Source: Drosophila miranda (Eukaryota; Arthropoda; Insecta; Diptera; Drosophilidae). Taken from it: a DNA stretch of 64,000 bases. Position 1 is the first letter of the stretch. The number at the start of each line of letters is the position of its first letter. Positions 11,388 to 23,200 of this stretch are shown piece by piece. The notes below the pieces were generated by a model. That model saw only the letters and a list, made by a program, of their open reading frames with translations, was not told the origin of the DNA and did no database searches. The stretch spans positions 18,396,001-18,460,000 of the forward strand of contig NC_046676.1 of assembly GCF_003369915.1 (NCBI RefSeq). Direction: 5' to 3'. The position numbers and the translations under genes are program-made.

Positions 11388-11801
11388 ATTTTAATGTTAC
11401 TCGGATAAAATAATAAACTGTTGTTTAGAGTGCAACCTTTTGAGAAAGCGTTGCCGAAATTAAATTTGCATGGTTTCCGTGTGTTGTGCTCGGGCACCGA
11501 ATTTTATCTGATTTTTGTTTTGCTTAGATCGTCTCGTTTGCCGTAACCGCGCTTCTCAGCCTAGCCGTCTTCAACTTCTTCATTTCCTCTGCCTCAGGCT
11601 TTTCGGTCTCAATCTCATGCAACTTTTTCATTCACCTTGTAATGCTGGACTCTGTGTGTTGGACTCTGTGCTTGCGTGTTCTTTTTTGGGTGGCTGGTGG
11701 GCCTTGGGTGGAAAAGCTGACGTGGCTGTTTTTGGTTGGTATACCGAAACATACGTTTAATTTTCAAAACATACCGTAAATATACCAATAAAAAAATAAC
11801 C
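11388..11801 (-). other. Xbp1 5' leader and promoter region
   Basis: Sequence upstream of the Xbp1 ATG. The 5' UTR must lie here. No classical TATA box at a convincing distance was recognised and no other gene is supported. Confidence 0.45.
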
Positions 11802-12172
11802 TTAGCCCACTTAAGCCCCCTCCATTTAAATAGTTAAACTACTTGAGGTAAATGGCGGAAAATATTACTGATTGTAAATTCTGTTTGTAGATCCGAGCCA
11901 TCTTTCCTCTGAACTTAAAAAAAACCACGATATCTTTCACCTGAACTGCGCTAAAATGAGTAAATTTGTGTTATTTTCGGTGGAAAATTGAAATACCCCC
12001 TTGGCCAGTAATAGGTTAATCCTTCTCCGTCAAGGATTGGAAACCATATTGCTTAATTTTGATATTCCGTGGAATATTACTAGCTAGATAGATCTCTCAG
12101 CTTTGCCCACATAATTTTATATGATTGATGAATAAATTTTTTTCAAGCTTAACTACTTTTAAGTACTCGCAT
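11802..12172. repeat. Dispersed repeat, copy B (upstream of Xbp1)
   Basis: Same orientation and same blocks as copy A at 8709-8940, but with an extra segment of about 140 bp (roughly 11853-11991) between GAGGTAAAT and ACCCCCTTGG. The edges of that segment carry AAAT, which could be a short target duplication or chance. No coding potential. Confidence 0.8.
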
Positions 12173-12339
12173 GGGCGGACTATCCTGGCTGATAGAGAAA
12201 GCCACGCAGCGAGGACACCGACAAATGACTGGCCTGGGAAACAGTTATCTTACAGAATCTTAAAGATTTTCTTCACAAATATTGTATTTCAAAAGAGTTT
12301 TACGCTTAAACAGAAATTAACCGAATGGAAAAAACAGAA

Positions 12340-12640
12340 ATCTAAATCCGGTGGATCCGTGGATTGGCCAGGACAGCGCCGGCTCTACCGAAACCAGACA
12401 CCGCACCACATTGACTGCTCGGCTGGCTTTAGGAAGATGGTGTTGCCGGTAGCCAGTGTGGGTCCCAGTTTCCAGACCATCATCAGAATGGGGAAGTTCC
12501 GGGGTACCAAGTGCCAAGAAATCACCTCCCATGGGGATGGTCTTGCCATGGTTCTTACCGGCCCAGTCGGAAAAGTAGCGCAGATTCTTGATGGCCGTTG
12601 GGAGATCCATTTCCAGCGTTGGTCTGAGGGCTGAGCCAGG
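12340..12640 (-). pseudogene. Aldehyde dehydrogenase pseudogene fragment
   Basis: Pieces of a class 1/2 ALDH appear in order on the minus strand but in different frames: [20 protein letters not shown] followed by [10 protein letters not shown] (12611-12510), then [20 protein letters not shown] with IFLKPAEQ (about 12497-12405), then AVNVV and a GSTGF remnant. Compared with intact ALDHs, the segment between GDF and NFP is shortened and out of frame, and another deletion joins KPAEQ to the later VNVV motif. The catalytic Cys and Glu regions are absent. No introns are seen, so it may be retrocopied, but the fragment is too short to decide. It lies in the 3' flank of the DRC8-like gene. Confidence 0.8.
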
Positions 12641-12702
12641 GCGGAGTAGTTGGCAAAAACGGCGCCAAAGGGCGTCACCATTTTGGTGTTTCTTTGCTGA
12701 CA

Positions 12703-13428
12703 TTATTTCTTGCGCCCCTGTTCGGCCTGAGCATGTTCGACCTGTTCCTTCACAGCTGCAGCCACTTCATAGATTGTGCCCTTATGCTAAAGTTTTTGGG
12801 AAAACAAAAGTTATAGAAGCCAATATATTGATAATCACCAGCTCATACCTTCAGTTGGTTAATATAGAACGTGTAGGGAATGTTTCCAGTAATCGGATCA
12901 ATGGCCACTGGCCACATGTCAGCCAGTTCTTCTTCAGTGAAAGGCTCTCCCTCCTCTGACATTAACTTTTCGAAATAATCTTTGGTAAGATATTTTTTGT
13001 TTTCTGGGTCAAGCACCTGAAAAGCCGCAAACAGCTTTTCTGCTGACGCTGGCTCCATACTGTGGGAGGTAGAATAACGATGCAAAATGCAATTATTCGT
13101 CCTTTAAGTGTTCTCACTGGTTATTCATAAGCAGTTGGGAGACATGAGCCATAAATTTTGGTAGCTGCGATTCCCCGGGGTACTCTATCGACTCAGTGGC
13201 GGCAATTATATCATTGACTTCCTCCTCGGTCGGCACACAGCCCATAAATCTGAGAACGTTTCCCACATTGCGAGTGTCTATGTATTTATCACCATGAGTA
13301 TCAAAGACGCAAAAGGCCTCCGAGATCCGAAGCTCAAGATCGTTGTTCACAGGAACTGTAGTACTTAATAAGGATGATTAAAGTAAGAGAGAACCTAGGG
13401 CCCCCGATTACTTACCGCCAATTTCCAT
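12703..13428 (-). CDS. EF-hand protein of the EFCAB2/DRC8 type (axonemal dynein regulatory complex)
   Basis: Exons 13428-13416, 13355-13118, 13059-12849 and 12786-12703 join without a frame break to give 181 residues, starting MEIGVPVNNDLELRISEAF. Calmodulin-like architecture: EF1 near FCVFDTHGDKYIDTRNVGNV, EF2 remnant near PTEEEVNDII, EF3 near FQVLDPENKKYLTKDYFEKL, and a C-terminal PVAIDPITGNIPYTFYINQL segment characteristic of EFCAB2/DRC8. Key calcium ligands are missing in several loops (His and Asn at loop positions 3 and 12 of EF1), so it is probably structural. The family is part of the nexin-dynein regulatory complex of motile cilia; in flies that implies sperm and perhaps chordotonal neurons (inference). 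A basic Lys-rich tail ends the protein. Confidence 0.8.
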
Positions 13429-13713
13429 GGTGAAGGTAAATTTTAATACTTATGTAGATTTTGGTTTGTTTTTCTTTATTTTTTCACTTTTAATTTTTGA
13501 TACACTTTGAAATTTGTTTATTTTTTTGCTGGGTTTGTAGTGTTGTTATTTTGGAGCACAAATTTGGAATAAATTTACATGATTTGGAGTTTTGGGTTTC
13601 GAAATCAAGTGTCCCCGCCAACTGTCTCCGCCGTCACAATCACAAAATCTCCATCAATATACGATATTTTCATCAAAAATCTTTAAATCTTTTTAAAATG
13701 GATATGCTATGCA

Positions 13714-13721
13714 TATCGATA
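13714..13721. promoter_or_regulatory. DRE-like element TATCGATA upstream of the DRC8-like gene
   Basis: Perfect palindromic DRE core, 286 bp upstream of the ATG at 13428. A second TATCGATA is at 14274-14281. DREF/BEAF-32 sites of this form mark many fly promoters; a single 8-mer may be chance. Confidence 0.35.
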
Positions 13722-13941
13722 TTATCCTTGCAATTTAACAGTTATTCGATTCAAGGACAACGCTTTGCTCCGTTGCTTATCAATAAAATGCAAAATTAGT
13801 CATATTAGTTTTTATCCTTTTTTTGAGATAAGTCGATTTGATGGCGCGATTTGTTTGAGTTGTAATTTAATTTTAAAAGATTTCGAATCTGGCGCGCTGG
13901 CTCCCGATGAATGACGAGAATGATACGATGATTATGTTTAA

Positions 13942-13985
13942 AGTGTGACCACCGTCACCAAAAGTACTATTCAAAAGTGTGACCG
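13942..13985 (-). promoter_or_regulatory. Two core-promoter Motif 1 (M1BP-type) sites
   Basis: Minus-strand TGGTCACACTT (from 13951) and CGGTCACACTT (from 13985) match YGGTCACACT of Ohler Motif 1, 34 bp apart. They lie in the divergent space between the DRC8-like gene and Magi and could serve either. Confidence 0.45.
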
Positions 13986-14499
13986 AACGGCATGACGAAT
14001 AATTCACCAAATCTACCAGAGCGCGTTTCATTGCGTCGCGTCGCGTTGTTTTGTTTTTCGTTCGGTGTTTTTATTTTAATTTATAGTGCATTTTTATCAA
14101 TTAATGTTTTCAGTTAGAGGAATGCAGCCAAGCAAATGACTTAATGGTGTGTAAATTTGTAGTCCAAGTAGTTTTATTCTCATATTCACTGCCGTACAAC
14201 ACAGTGCATTTGTTTTGTTTGTCGGTGTGCATACTTTCCTGTGCATGTGTGTGAGCAACAGGTTTGTTGTTTGTATCGATACTTTCCTTACATTGGAATT
14301 TTATTTCTGACCGATAGTATCGGGCATCTCTAGGCGCTTGTTGCCGTGCAACATTATTCAAACACCAGCAACATCTGCGAACGGTTTTAAAGAAAATGTA
14401 TCTCACAAATGTATCTCGGCCGCGGACAAGGAAACAACATTGTTTCCAAACTTGTTCAAAATAAAAAATATCACCTGCAAATATAAAATCAAAAATATA

Positions 14500-17286
14500 T
14501 ATATTTAATATATCAAGGTATCAGCATCCGTACGTAATATTCGAGTCTCCGTAGTTTCTGGTTCGTGTCGCGGTTGCGCGCTTGATTCCAGCGGGAAATT
14601 CAAATTGCAAATTGAATGCAAGCCTAAGAGCCATTAAACACTTCGAGTGATTTGCTTCCCTTGCCCCCTATCGCTGGGAACCCGTTTTTCTCCACGAGCG
14701 TCGCGTCTCGCAGGTGTGTGGCAGCGCGCGCGACTCAGCGTGTTTTCAAGAGGCACGAAGCAGCGCCAATACCAATAACAAGTTCAAACTTGGCTATATT
14801 ATCACAGTTAACAAGTGGGACCGCTCCGGCATCAGCATCTGAATTTTTATCTGAATCTGAATCTGTGTGTGTGTGTTTCGCGCGCGCTTGTATTTGTGCT
14901 ATTTGGAAAACGCGTTTGCGGTTTTCATCGCCTCAAACCAAAACAAAAAAACCAAATAAAATGGAAAGTGTCCGTGCCAATCGCCTCCCAATACTGCTGA
15001 TCTGAACGAACAACAACAAAAGAAGGTGCGAACTTTGAAAGTTAATTTGTGCGGCCTCAAAATTGTTTATCTTGCGTTGACAGTTTTCCAATTTCTGCCC
15101 AATGGCAGATGGCAGATGGCTGTGACCATTATTCGATTCATTCCCATGCAGAAAGTTTATTTATGGATAATTATTGTATGCTCATCGGTGATTGATGGCA
15201 ATTAGGTGTTGTGTGTGTCCAGAAAATTCCATTTTGCGGCAAGTCTGCTTTCCACAAGCACGATCTTTTCCTTATAAAAACCGAAATCGCTTGTTTCGCC
15301 CTCTGGTTCGGCTTTTAAACGTGCCATCTACTGCTTTTTTAGCCGCCTCACAGACGGCTTTAAACGCTGATGATGAATTTCACCCATGAAGTGAAATGAT
15401 GGCTTTTGTGTTTTTTCCTTTTTTTTTTTTTTTCGGTTTTCCATCTTTGCGGTTGTTGTCCCCGGCCCGCCGCTGCTCTGCTCCCTTGTTAACTGCAACT
15501 GGTCTGGTCTGGTCGTGCGCCGCCTGATTGCAGTCGAAAGTGGCTTTGGGCTTTGGGTCTGGAGCGGGGTTTTCTCTAATGCTACGTGAAGTTTTCGCCA
15601 ACCGCCAGACGACGACGACGACGACGACGACGACGACAGGTGGCTGAGCGATCGGTCCACTCCACCAAGGCTTGAACCGCAGGTCGCCGTTGCTCAGCGC
15701 CTACGTGCCCCGTGTGGCAAGTGGCAAGTGCCTGAACCACCACCAGTACCAGCCTACCTAGTACCCAGTAACCATCACCAGCACCAGAACCAGAGAGTTC
15801 TTGCCTGTGGTTGTTGGGGGGTTACCTTTCGGTTTTCGTTTGCCGCGATCTGGTGGCATGCCATGCTCTGAAAAACTCGTTTCTCCCCGCCTGTTGTTGC
15901 CTGTTGTTGCTGGCATTCTTTGTTGGTGAATGTCAGTGCTACGCTGCTACCCGCAGAGTTCCCTCTGAAGAGCAGAGCCTCGCCTCGGTTCTTCCACTGC
16001 TGCTGCTGCTGCTGCTGCTGCTTCTCATTGGAGTACATTTTTCGCTTGAGAGGAACTGAACTGAATGGTGCTGCCGTGCTTGCTGCCCATTTTTTCGCAC
16101 AGTTAATTTTCTTGTGCCCTCCTAATCACTTTTCATAATTCTGTCGTGTCGTGTCGTGTCCGTGTCCGTGTCCGTGAGTCAACGTTTTGACTACACTATT
16201 TCCCTACGTTTCATATTCATAAACATTTATGCGAAACCAGAGTCCAGAAACCCCTGTTTGTTCCTACGGCAGCGCTTGGCCCCTGCGAATATTTAATGAA
16301 AGAAAGTCTTTCAGTAGAAAAGATAAACAGCGTGCGCAGCTTAGCAAGAAAAACACTTTCATGACATGACGCACTCCTCAAGGCTGGATAAAAAACTTTA
16401 AACTATTTCAACGGCTTTAACTGTAACTGGCGAAAATCATAAGAGAAAAAAGCTTGCCTTGGCACGGAATGTGCACTGAAAATAATTATATATGTATGTA
16501 CCTGCCATGGGAAAGTCCGACGTTGATTCTTCGACGAATGTCAACAATGCTGCAGCAGCAGCGGGGGGACTCCTCGAAACCAAACGGACTCTCGATGGCC
16601 TCCACTTTGGGAGCTGCAGTCTCTGCCACCGCCGAATGATCGAATGATCGTGTCTAGCCGGGAGCTGGCGCTGGAGAAGTCGTCTAACTGGATGGCTTTG
16701 TCTTTGGATTTTGTTTGGGAAAGGAGTGGCGACTGCAGCAGTGTTAGGATGTTCAAAGTATCTGATTGACTGTCTGGATCGATTCTACTTTGGGATACTT
16801 TGGGGTTTCACATCCATTTTCATAGAATTTCGATGACTAATTGCAGTGCCAGGGCCGTCCACAAAATTATTTCCTGAACTATGCATAAAAATATCTTTCG
16901 ATAGAGTATAAACTTTGAGTGTTTTCCATTGTTTGTTGTTTGCATGGTAATTTTATTGTATTTTGTATCACTTTGCGTGATGATAATTCATGAATTCTCG
17001 TTTAATTCTCGTTCCATCTTGCAGCTTCTTGCCATTGCGATGCGAAGCCTGCGAATGGATGCTCAATGACAAATGAATTAAGGCCCCAAAGCGAAGAGAC
17101 GCTCAGAGTTTAGCGAAACATTCCCGCAACACACAGAGAACAGAGAACAGAGCAGAACAGAACGAGCATTGAATCTCCCCAAGCGAATATCAGCGATCGA
17201 ATGCAATGGCGAAGCAAACCGTTTGTGGTTAGCTGTAGACTTTAGAAAAACGATTTGGACCAGCGTAGAGGAGGGAGAGGATTAAA
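14500..17286 (+). other. Magi upstream region and probable 5' UTR exons
   Basis: No long reading frame. A transcript-like stretch about 14560-15026 ends at AAG|GTGCGA, a plausible donor, and includes a 14-codon upstream ORF (14961-15005). A good acceptor (ATCTTGCAG) at 17016-17024 would begin the exon holding the Magi start codon. Simple repeats fill much of the interval: (GAC)n at 15607-15640, (CTG)n at 15998-16021 and GTGTC repeats at 16141-16175. Confidence 0.45.
15607..15640. repeat. (GAC)n trinucleotide microsatellite
   Basis: About eleven perfect GAC units in the region upstream of Magi; not in a supported coding exon. Confidence 0.85.
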
Positions 17287-20200
17287 ATGCCAATAATAAC
17301 AGCCACAACCACGACGATAGCTGGCGGTGGAGGAGCGGGCGTGGCAGCCAGAGGCGTACCAATGGCCAAGACAGCAGCAGCGTCGTCATCGTCTGCCGCT
17401 GATTACCTAATGCTCCAACAACAACAGCAACATCAGCAGCAACAGCAACAGCAACAGCACTTTAACAATCACTTCTATCAACAGCCGCAGCAACAGCAAC
17501 AGCAACAGCTGGCGCCTCTGAATGCTTCCCACCAACTCTCGCACTCACATCCACATCCACATCCTGCTGCTGCCAGTGACAGTGCCAGTGCCGGTGCCAG
17601 TGCCGGTGCTGGTGCTCCGGTCTCAACTAGTTTTGCAGCATTTAACGGAAACTCGAATCTGAGTTCTAGCCTGGCCAACGGAAGTGGCAAGAAATTCATT
17701 TGCAACAACAGCGACAGCGTCGATGATAATTGTGAGGCCGCTGCAACTGGCTCAGACGTGGCTGGTAACGGCAATGCGGATAAGTCCGCAATGGCGCCAC
17801 CCGGCAGCGTCCACCACCTTCTGCCCCCGCCGCCGCCGCCGGCAGTGAAGAAATCATCCGCCCTTGCAACAGGGACAACGGCAGCCGCAGCCACAGCCAC
17901 AGCTGGGAACTCTGCCTCTCGCGAAGATGCTGCCTCGCTGAACAGCCAGATGTCGACGGTGCACAATCAGTTCATCGCTGGACTGCCTGGAAATGGGATA
18001 ACCAATAATGGAATCAACGGAGGCCCAGCAGCCATAGGACGACCGCCAGGCCACCCGAGCAGCATTCTGAAAGGCAGCAAAGGTAAAAGCCACTTAAATG
18101 ATATCTAACTAATTTATGGGAACAACAAGATCAATCATGTACACAATTAGTCAGTGCAGAGAGACTGTGTGCCGCCGAGCTGTGCCCTAAGCTCTGTCCC
18201 CAAATCGAATTTCCATTTTCGATTCGCCTCATAAAATATGAATTTTAATTAGTGCCTCTCGAGACACCACCACCGAAGAGTGACTCATTTCCGCCCGCCG
18301 CCAGCACACACACACACACACATGGCTTCCAATTTCCCCACGCCCATTTGCAGTGCCACTCCCACTGCCAGTCCTACTCCCACTTCCACACCCACTGGTA
18401 CTCCAATTTCCACTCGTTTTCAGTTTCAATTTCAAGTTGAAAATGCACTTGCAGTGCCATGAAATTGGTTGCGATGCCTCTCTGACGTGACGAATGGAAA
18501 TTACCGAAAAACTGGAACAACGGATGAGAGGGGAGGTTGGATTGGAGCTAACGGCAACAACAAATGTTCTGATGTAAGCCAAAGTCCACTTTTGCTGGGA
18601 CCTTCTTCTTCTTGGGCCTTCTTGTGCTCTTGTGCCCCACCGTGTTGTGGGTCTTCTTTCTTAGCTGCTTCTTAGAGGACTAAGTATTACACCCTCAATA
18701 TAACATTGGGTGTTTCCACCTGCTGTGGCTGCTGCTGCTGCTGATGCAAGTGTCATATCATACTCTACTCCCGTTACATCTAATCCACTTGTCATCACTT
18801 TCCCACACACACGAGTCACGAGCCACGGAAGCCCCTGGTGAACCCCAGTCGATCCATCCACATCATTGTGGTGCCAGAATCAGCCTCAGTTTCAAGCTCA
18901 GAGTGAATTCATAGTAAGACCACAACTTCATGAATGAATGAAACACGCAAAGAAGCGAAAAGCTGATTCAGAAAAGTGGCTATAAATACGAGGAGGAAGA
19001 GATGCGATGGAGGGTGCGCGGAGGTAGCCTCGTTTCTGTCGTTGATTGACTTACTTTACTCTATTCGCCCGTGCTCTCGATGGGCACTGTGTCTGAGGGG
19101 GCGCACTTAATTGGTGGGTGGTCTAGAATCTACATACCTGATGTGGGAAATTAATATTTATAGAGCAGGCCACACAGCCGATAAACTGTAGGCTGTAGGC
19201 CATTAAATTGTAAATGTTTAGCCAAATCGTTGCTGGTCTACTAAAAGTGTCCATATTGGAGATTATTTGGCTACGATTTAAAACAGGGCTGCCTAATGGA
19301 TAACTTTCGGGCTATGAAATACTTTAACCAGGGGTTTTTGGATAATGGTATGTATTATGTGAGCCTATTCACATCATTATGAATATTAATAGAACAATAC
19401 GTATATAGCATGTGTGTAGATTGAGCTGTTTTGTGGCTAATAGCTTTGTGAATCTTCAGACAAAGCTCTGCATCTCCGAACAATAACCTTATAAGAGCCC
19501 AAAACTTGGCCCCACATTTGAAATTAGTAACACAAGCGATCTCCGAACGAGTTCAATCTTATTTTCTATGCAAACTAAACCCACTCAACTCATTCATACA
19601 TATATCCATTCGAAAAACATATACTTATGTACAACACCAGCTGCGTTTGGATGGAGAGTGGAGTGGAGTGGAGTGGGGGGAGTCGTTTTCGGAAGTTGGG
19701 CAAGTTTGTGGTTTAGTATCTTGTGGGCTCCCTTCCATTCTGTCATCCCATTGTTGGAGCGGCCGCTGTATTTGGCAACAACTTTTCGGGGGCAACACCT
19801 GTATCGAGGTAAAGTACCTCGAGGCTTTGGGTTTGTTTTTTGCAACTCAATTAGTGGGGAGACGATGCTTTGATTAGACGAACGCAAAGCTCTCTTCGAA
19901 TGAGGATGTTAATCTGGCGGATGCCCGCGGAAGCAGAGTGTGAGACTCCTTCTGCAAGTGGTGGCAATGAACTACTTGCGTAGAGGAGGCGGGACCCTCA
20001 GCGACCCTCAATGTTGTTTTCTTCTTATCATTTACGCCTCACGTCAGAGGCAATTAGCAGGCAGCGTGTAGAACCTTCAGGCGGGGGCTTTGGAGTTGCA
20101 GTTGGAGTTGCAGTGCAGCCTGTCCCTGCATCATATGATGCGATTATTAATTTCTTGATTACGACAGCCAGGCAGGGGACCCGGGGAGATCCACTAGTTT

Positions 20201-23200
20201 ATGGCGTGCCATGTAAGCCAAGTTAACGAAGCAGCAAAGCCAATTAGATGCAATCATAAGGCGAAGGCACCCATAAGGAGGAAGAGAAGGAGTAGAAGGA
20301 GTCATGTCACAAATGACACACAGCATGCCCGACGTCGCCGCCCTTTTTCCCTGCGAGAACAAAGACAACGTTGGGTTCATGCTGCCCCCAAGTGGGGCAC
20401 ACATACGTCGATGACATCAATTGCCACGCATGCGGCAGTTGCTAATCTAAAGTTGCAAGTTGCAAGTAGCAAGTAGCAAGTAGCAAGTAGCGGGCTCTAT
20501 TCAAACCAATGCGGGCGGAGTAATTCCTGAGTGTAGGTCCAAGCAAATTACGAGTCTTGTTCTTGCTCCCCCACAATGGAACCCCGTCGTATGCTCAAGT
20601 GGACATTCCGTAACTTGGGGGAAACTCCAGTTCCAGATACAGCTTCAGCTTCATCTTCAGTTCAAGCAGTCTAGCGGTCTAGACGGGATATCCATAGTAA
20701 GCAGTGCTGGAGTGGAAGAACAAGCGGCTCATTACTGCCTCTAATTTATGTTCACGTTTATGTTACTCGGGAATTATACAAATTAGTGCTGTAGCGGAAT
20801 GGGTCTTTCACTTGGCTAGACATTCAAAAGATATGTTTGTGTTGCTTAAAGGAACATACGTATGATATATATACGACACTCCAGTTAAAGAAAAACTTTG
20901 ACCGATTTTATAAACGATTTCTTTGACTTCTTCATGCTGTCGTATGATCGTGTTGAAAGACACACGACTCCCGGTGACAGCTTACAAGTGGCGATATCCG
21001 AACAGACACGAACTTTGAAGTCAGCGGAGTACGTCGATCTTGAGACTGTGATACTATTTTTGGAGATCGGTGGAACCTTGAAAGAGTGGTTCAAGTGGAT
21101 GAAGCCAAAGTGGGTAACATTGGCAATTAGATAATGGCGTTTTTAACAGCATTTAGGTTCAAAATGCGAAATAAAGAGCTGAGGCCACGACTCCGTAACG
21201 AACTGGCCAAGTCACGCCCCCTTTGCCTTGTCCGGTTGGCCCGCTCTCTGACCCCCATTCGCCCATTCGCCCAGTCCCCTCTTCCCCACGCCGCTACGAC
21301 GCGTGCGTAACTCTGGGTTTGACTTTTGTTTTCTGTCAATGGGCCCCAGAGTCAATGACCGTACGTGTACTGCCGTTCAGCATTTATGTAATTTGTGTGC
21401 TCTCTGTTGCAGATTCCGGGGGATTGTCAGTGTCTGTATCTGTGTCTGGATCTGCTTCAATGGTGGCACAGGCCGCACACATGTTCGTCGAAAGTCTGCC
21501 TCTGTTCTGCTCTGTTCTGATCTCTTTGTTTAGAGTTCTGTTGTTTCTGTTTCTGTAGTGCCATCATTATTTTTAGACGTTTACCAAAGCATTAATGCAT
21601 TAGCCAATTACCGATCCGATTGATCTCTGTACATAACTAAACTGAATTTCTCTTACTAAACTCAAAATGCAATTAGCCACAATCTTTAGTACCGATCCGT
21701 ATGCCAATCACTATCATCATTATCATCGTTCTGGCAATCCCTGTAATTATGAGTAATGGATATTCTTTGTTCGGCTAAAGAAAGCCTCCGACTTGAGGCT
21801 CTCGCTTCGTTTTCTTCTTTACTTCACTCTTTTTTTTTTTGGGATCCATTCAGGCCAACATTCTCAGAGGATGAGTCACGTTTATGAGCTGTCGTACAAG
21901 GCACACGATTTGTTCTCTGCCCTGGAAAGCAACTATCAAGCAACATCTCTGAGGAAAGTGCTTAAAGAAGAGATTCGAGTGTACATAGATTGTTGAAATA
22001 GATCAAGGAAGCTGAAACTCAAAGACCAGAAAGAAAAGACTGTTCCCTATTATACCTGTAGATCCAATCCTCTTCTTATAGTATGATGGTTTGGTTGTTC
22101 GAAAAATAATTATTTGCACGGCCTTATCTACCCATGAACGTATGCAAATATACCTTTGGGATACATTTTCAGCATAGATAACAGCGTATATCTACGATAG
22201 TAACGTAACGGCGAATGTGTGTCGGAGATATGTATGTATTTTCATATTTACTTAAAAGCAGTAAATATTAGAGCAAAAGAAGGTGGCTGGAAAGCAATAG
22301 CCATGAGTGGGTGGATGTGGGAGTGGGTAAGGTAACGAAACTGCATTCCATTCGGTTGGGCATCCCTAGTCGAAGTATTAGTTGAACACATACACACACA
22401 CACACACACGCGCGTACAGCTGTGAATAGTATTCTGTGCTATATCTGGCGATCAAATACACCCGGCCCCTCTCCCTTAATCGCTCTTCTGCTCGTACAAA
22501 TATTTACACAATGCAGTGCAAGCAGTGGAGTTGCGAACGAAAGCAGCGCAATAGCAAACGATGAACCAAAGCGACGGTGGGGGAAGGAACTGGGAGGGAG
22601 TCAAACTGTGCCGCAGCAGCCGCCCAGCAACTTCCGCGCTGGCAAGGTGTATCTATGTAAGTAAGGTCCACACCTTGCCATACACATAGCACTGCTCAAT
22701 GCCTCACCTCATATAAGACTAGCATGCATGGGAGAGCATGGGAGAGACTCTCCGCTTGTTCTATCTGTCTCCCTCGTTTACACTTTCTGGCTGCACTTTC
22801 TGAAACTCCATACTCAAACAAATTCACACACACACACACACACGCGTTTTGCATCTGCAGACTACAGCTATTCAAACGAGCTTCCCGCTCAGCCTCTCCC
22901 ACTATATCCCTCTCTCGCTCTTACCATTGAGAGTAAAAACTAATCTAAGAGAAAGAAAAAGCAGAATAAAGCATCAGAAGATGGCGCGCTTTTACCGTTT
23001 AGCAGTGTGTCTGTCGCTCGCTTCTGCCTCCCTTCGTTCCCCTACCCTCTCTACCCGGCGGCCTGTTCTACTTGCCTGTGTGTCTGGCATGGCATAAATA
23101 TTCATCTTTCTATTCAAATGATTCGCAATGCTCGTATGTTGTATGCTGTTGAATATGATTGCCAGAGGTGGGTCTTTCGGTCTCTGGAGCCCCCGTCATT

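Noticed and set aside
12125..12634. 169-codon plus-strand frame
   Set aside because: Reads antisense through the ALDH remnant, which gives a better explanation on the minus strand.
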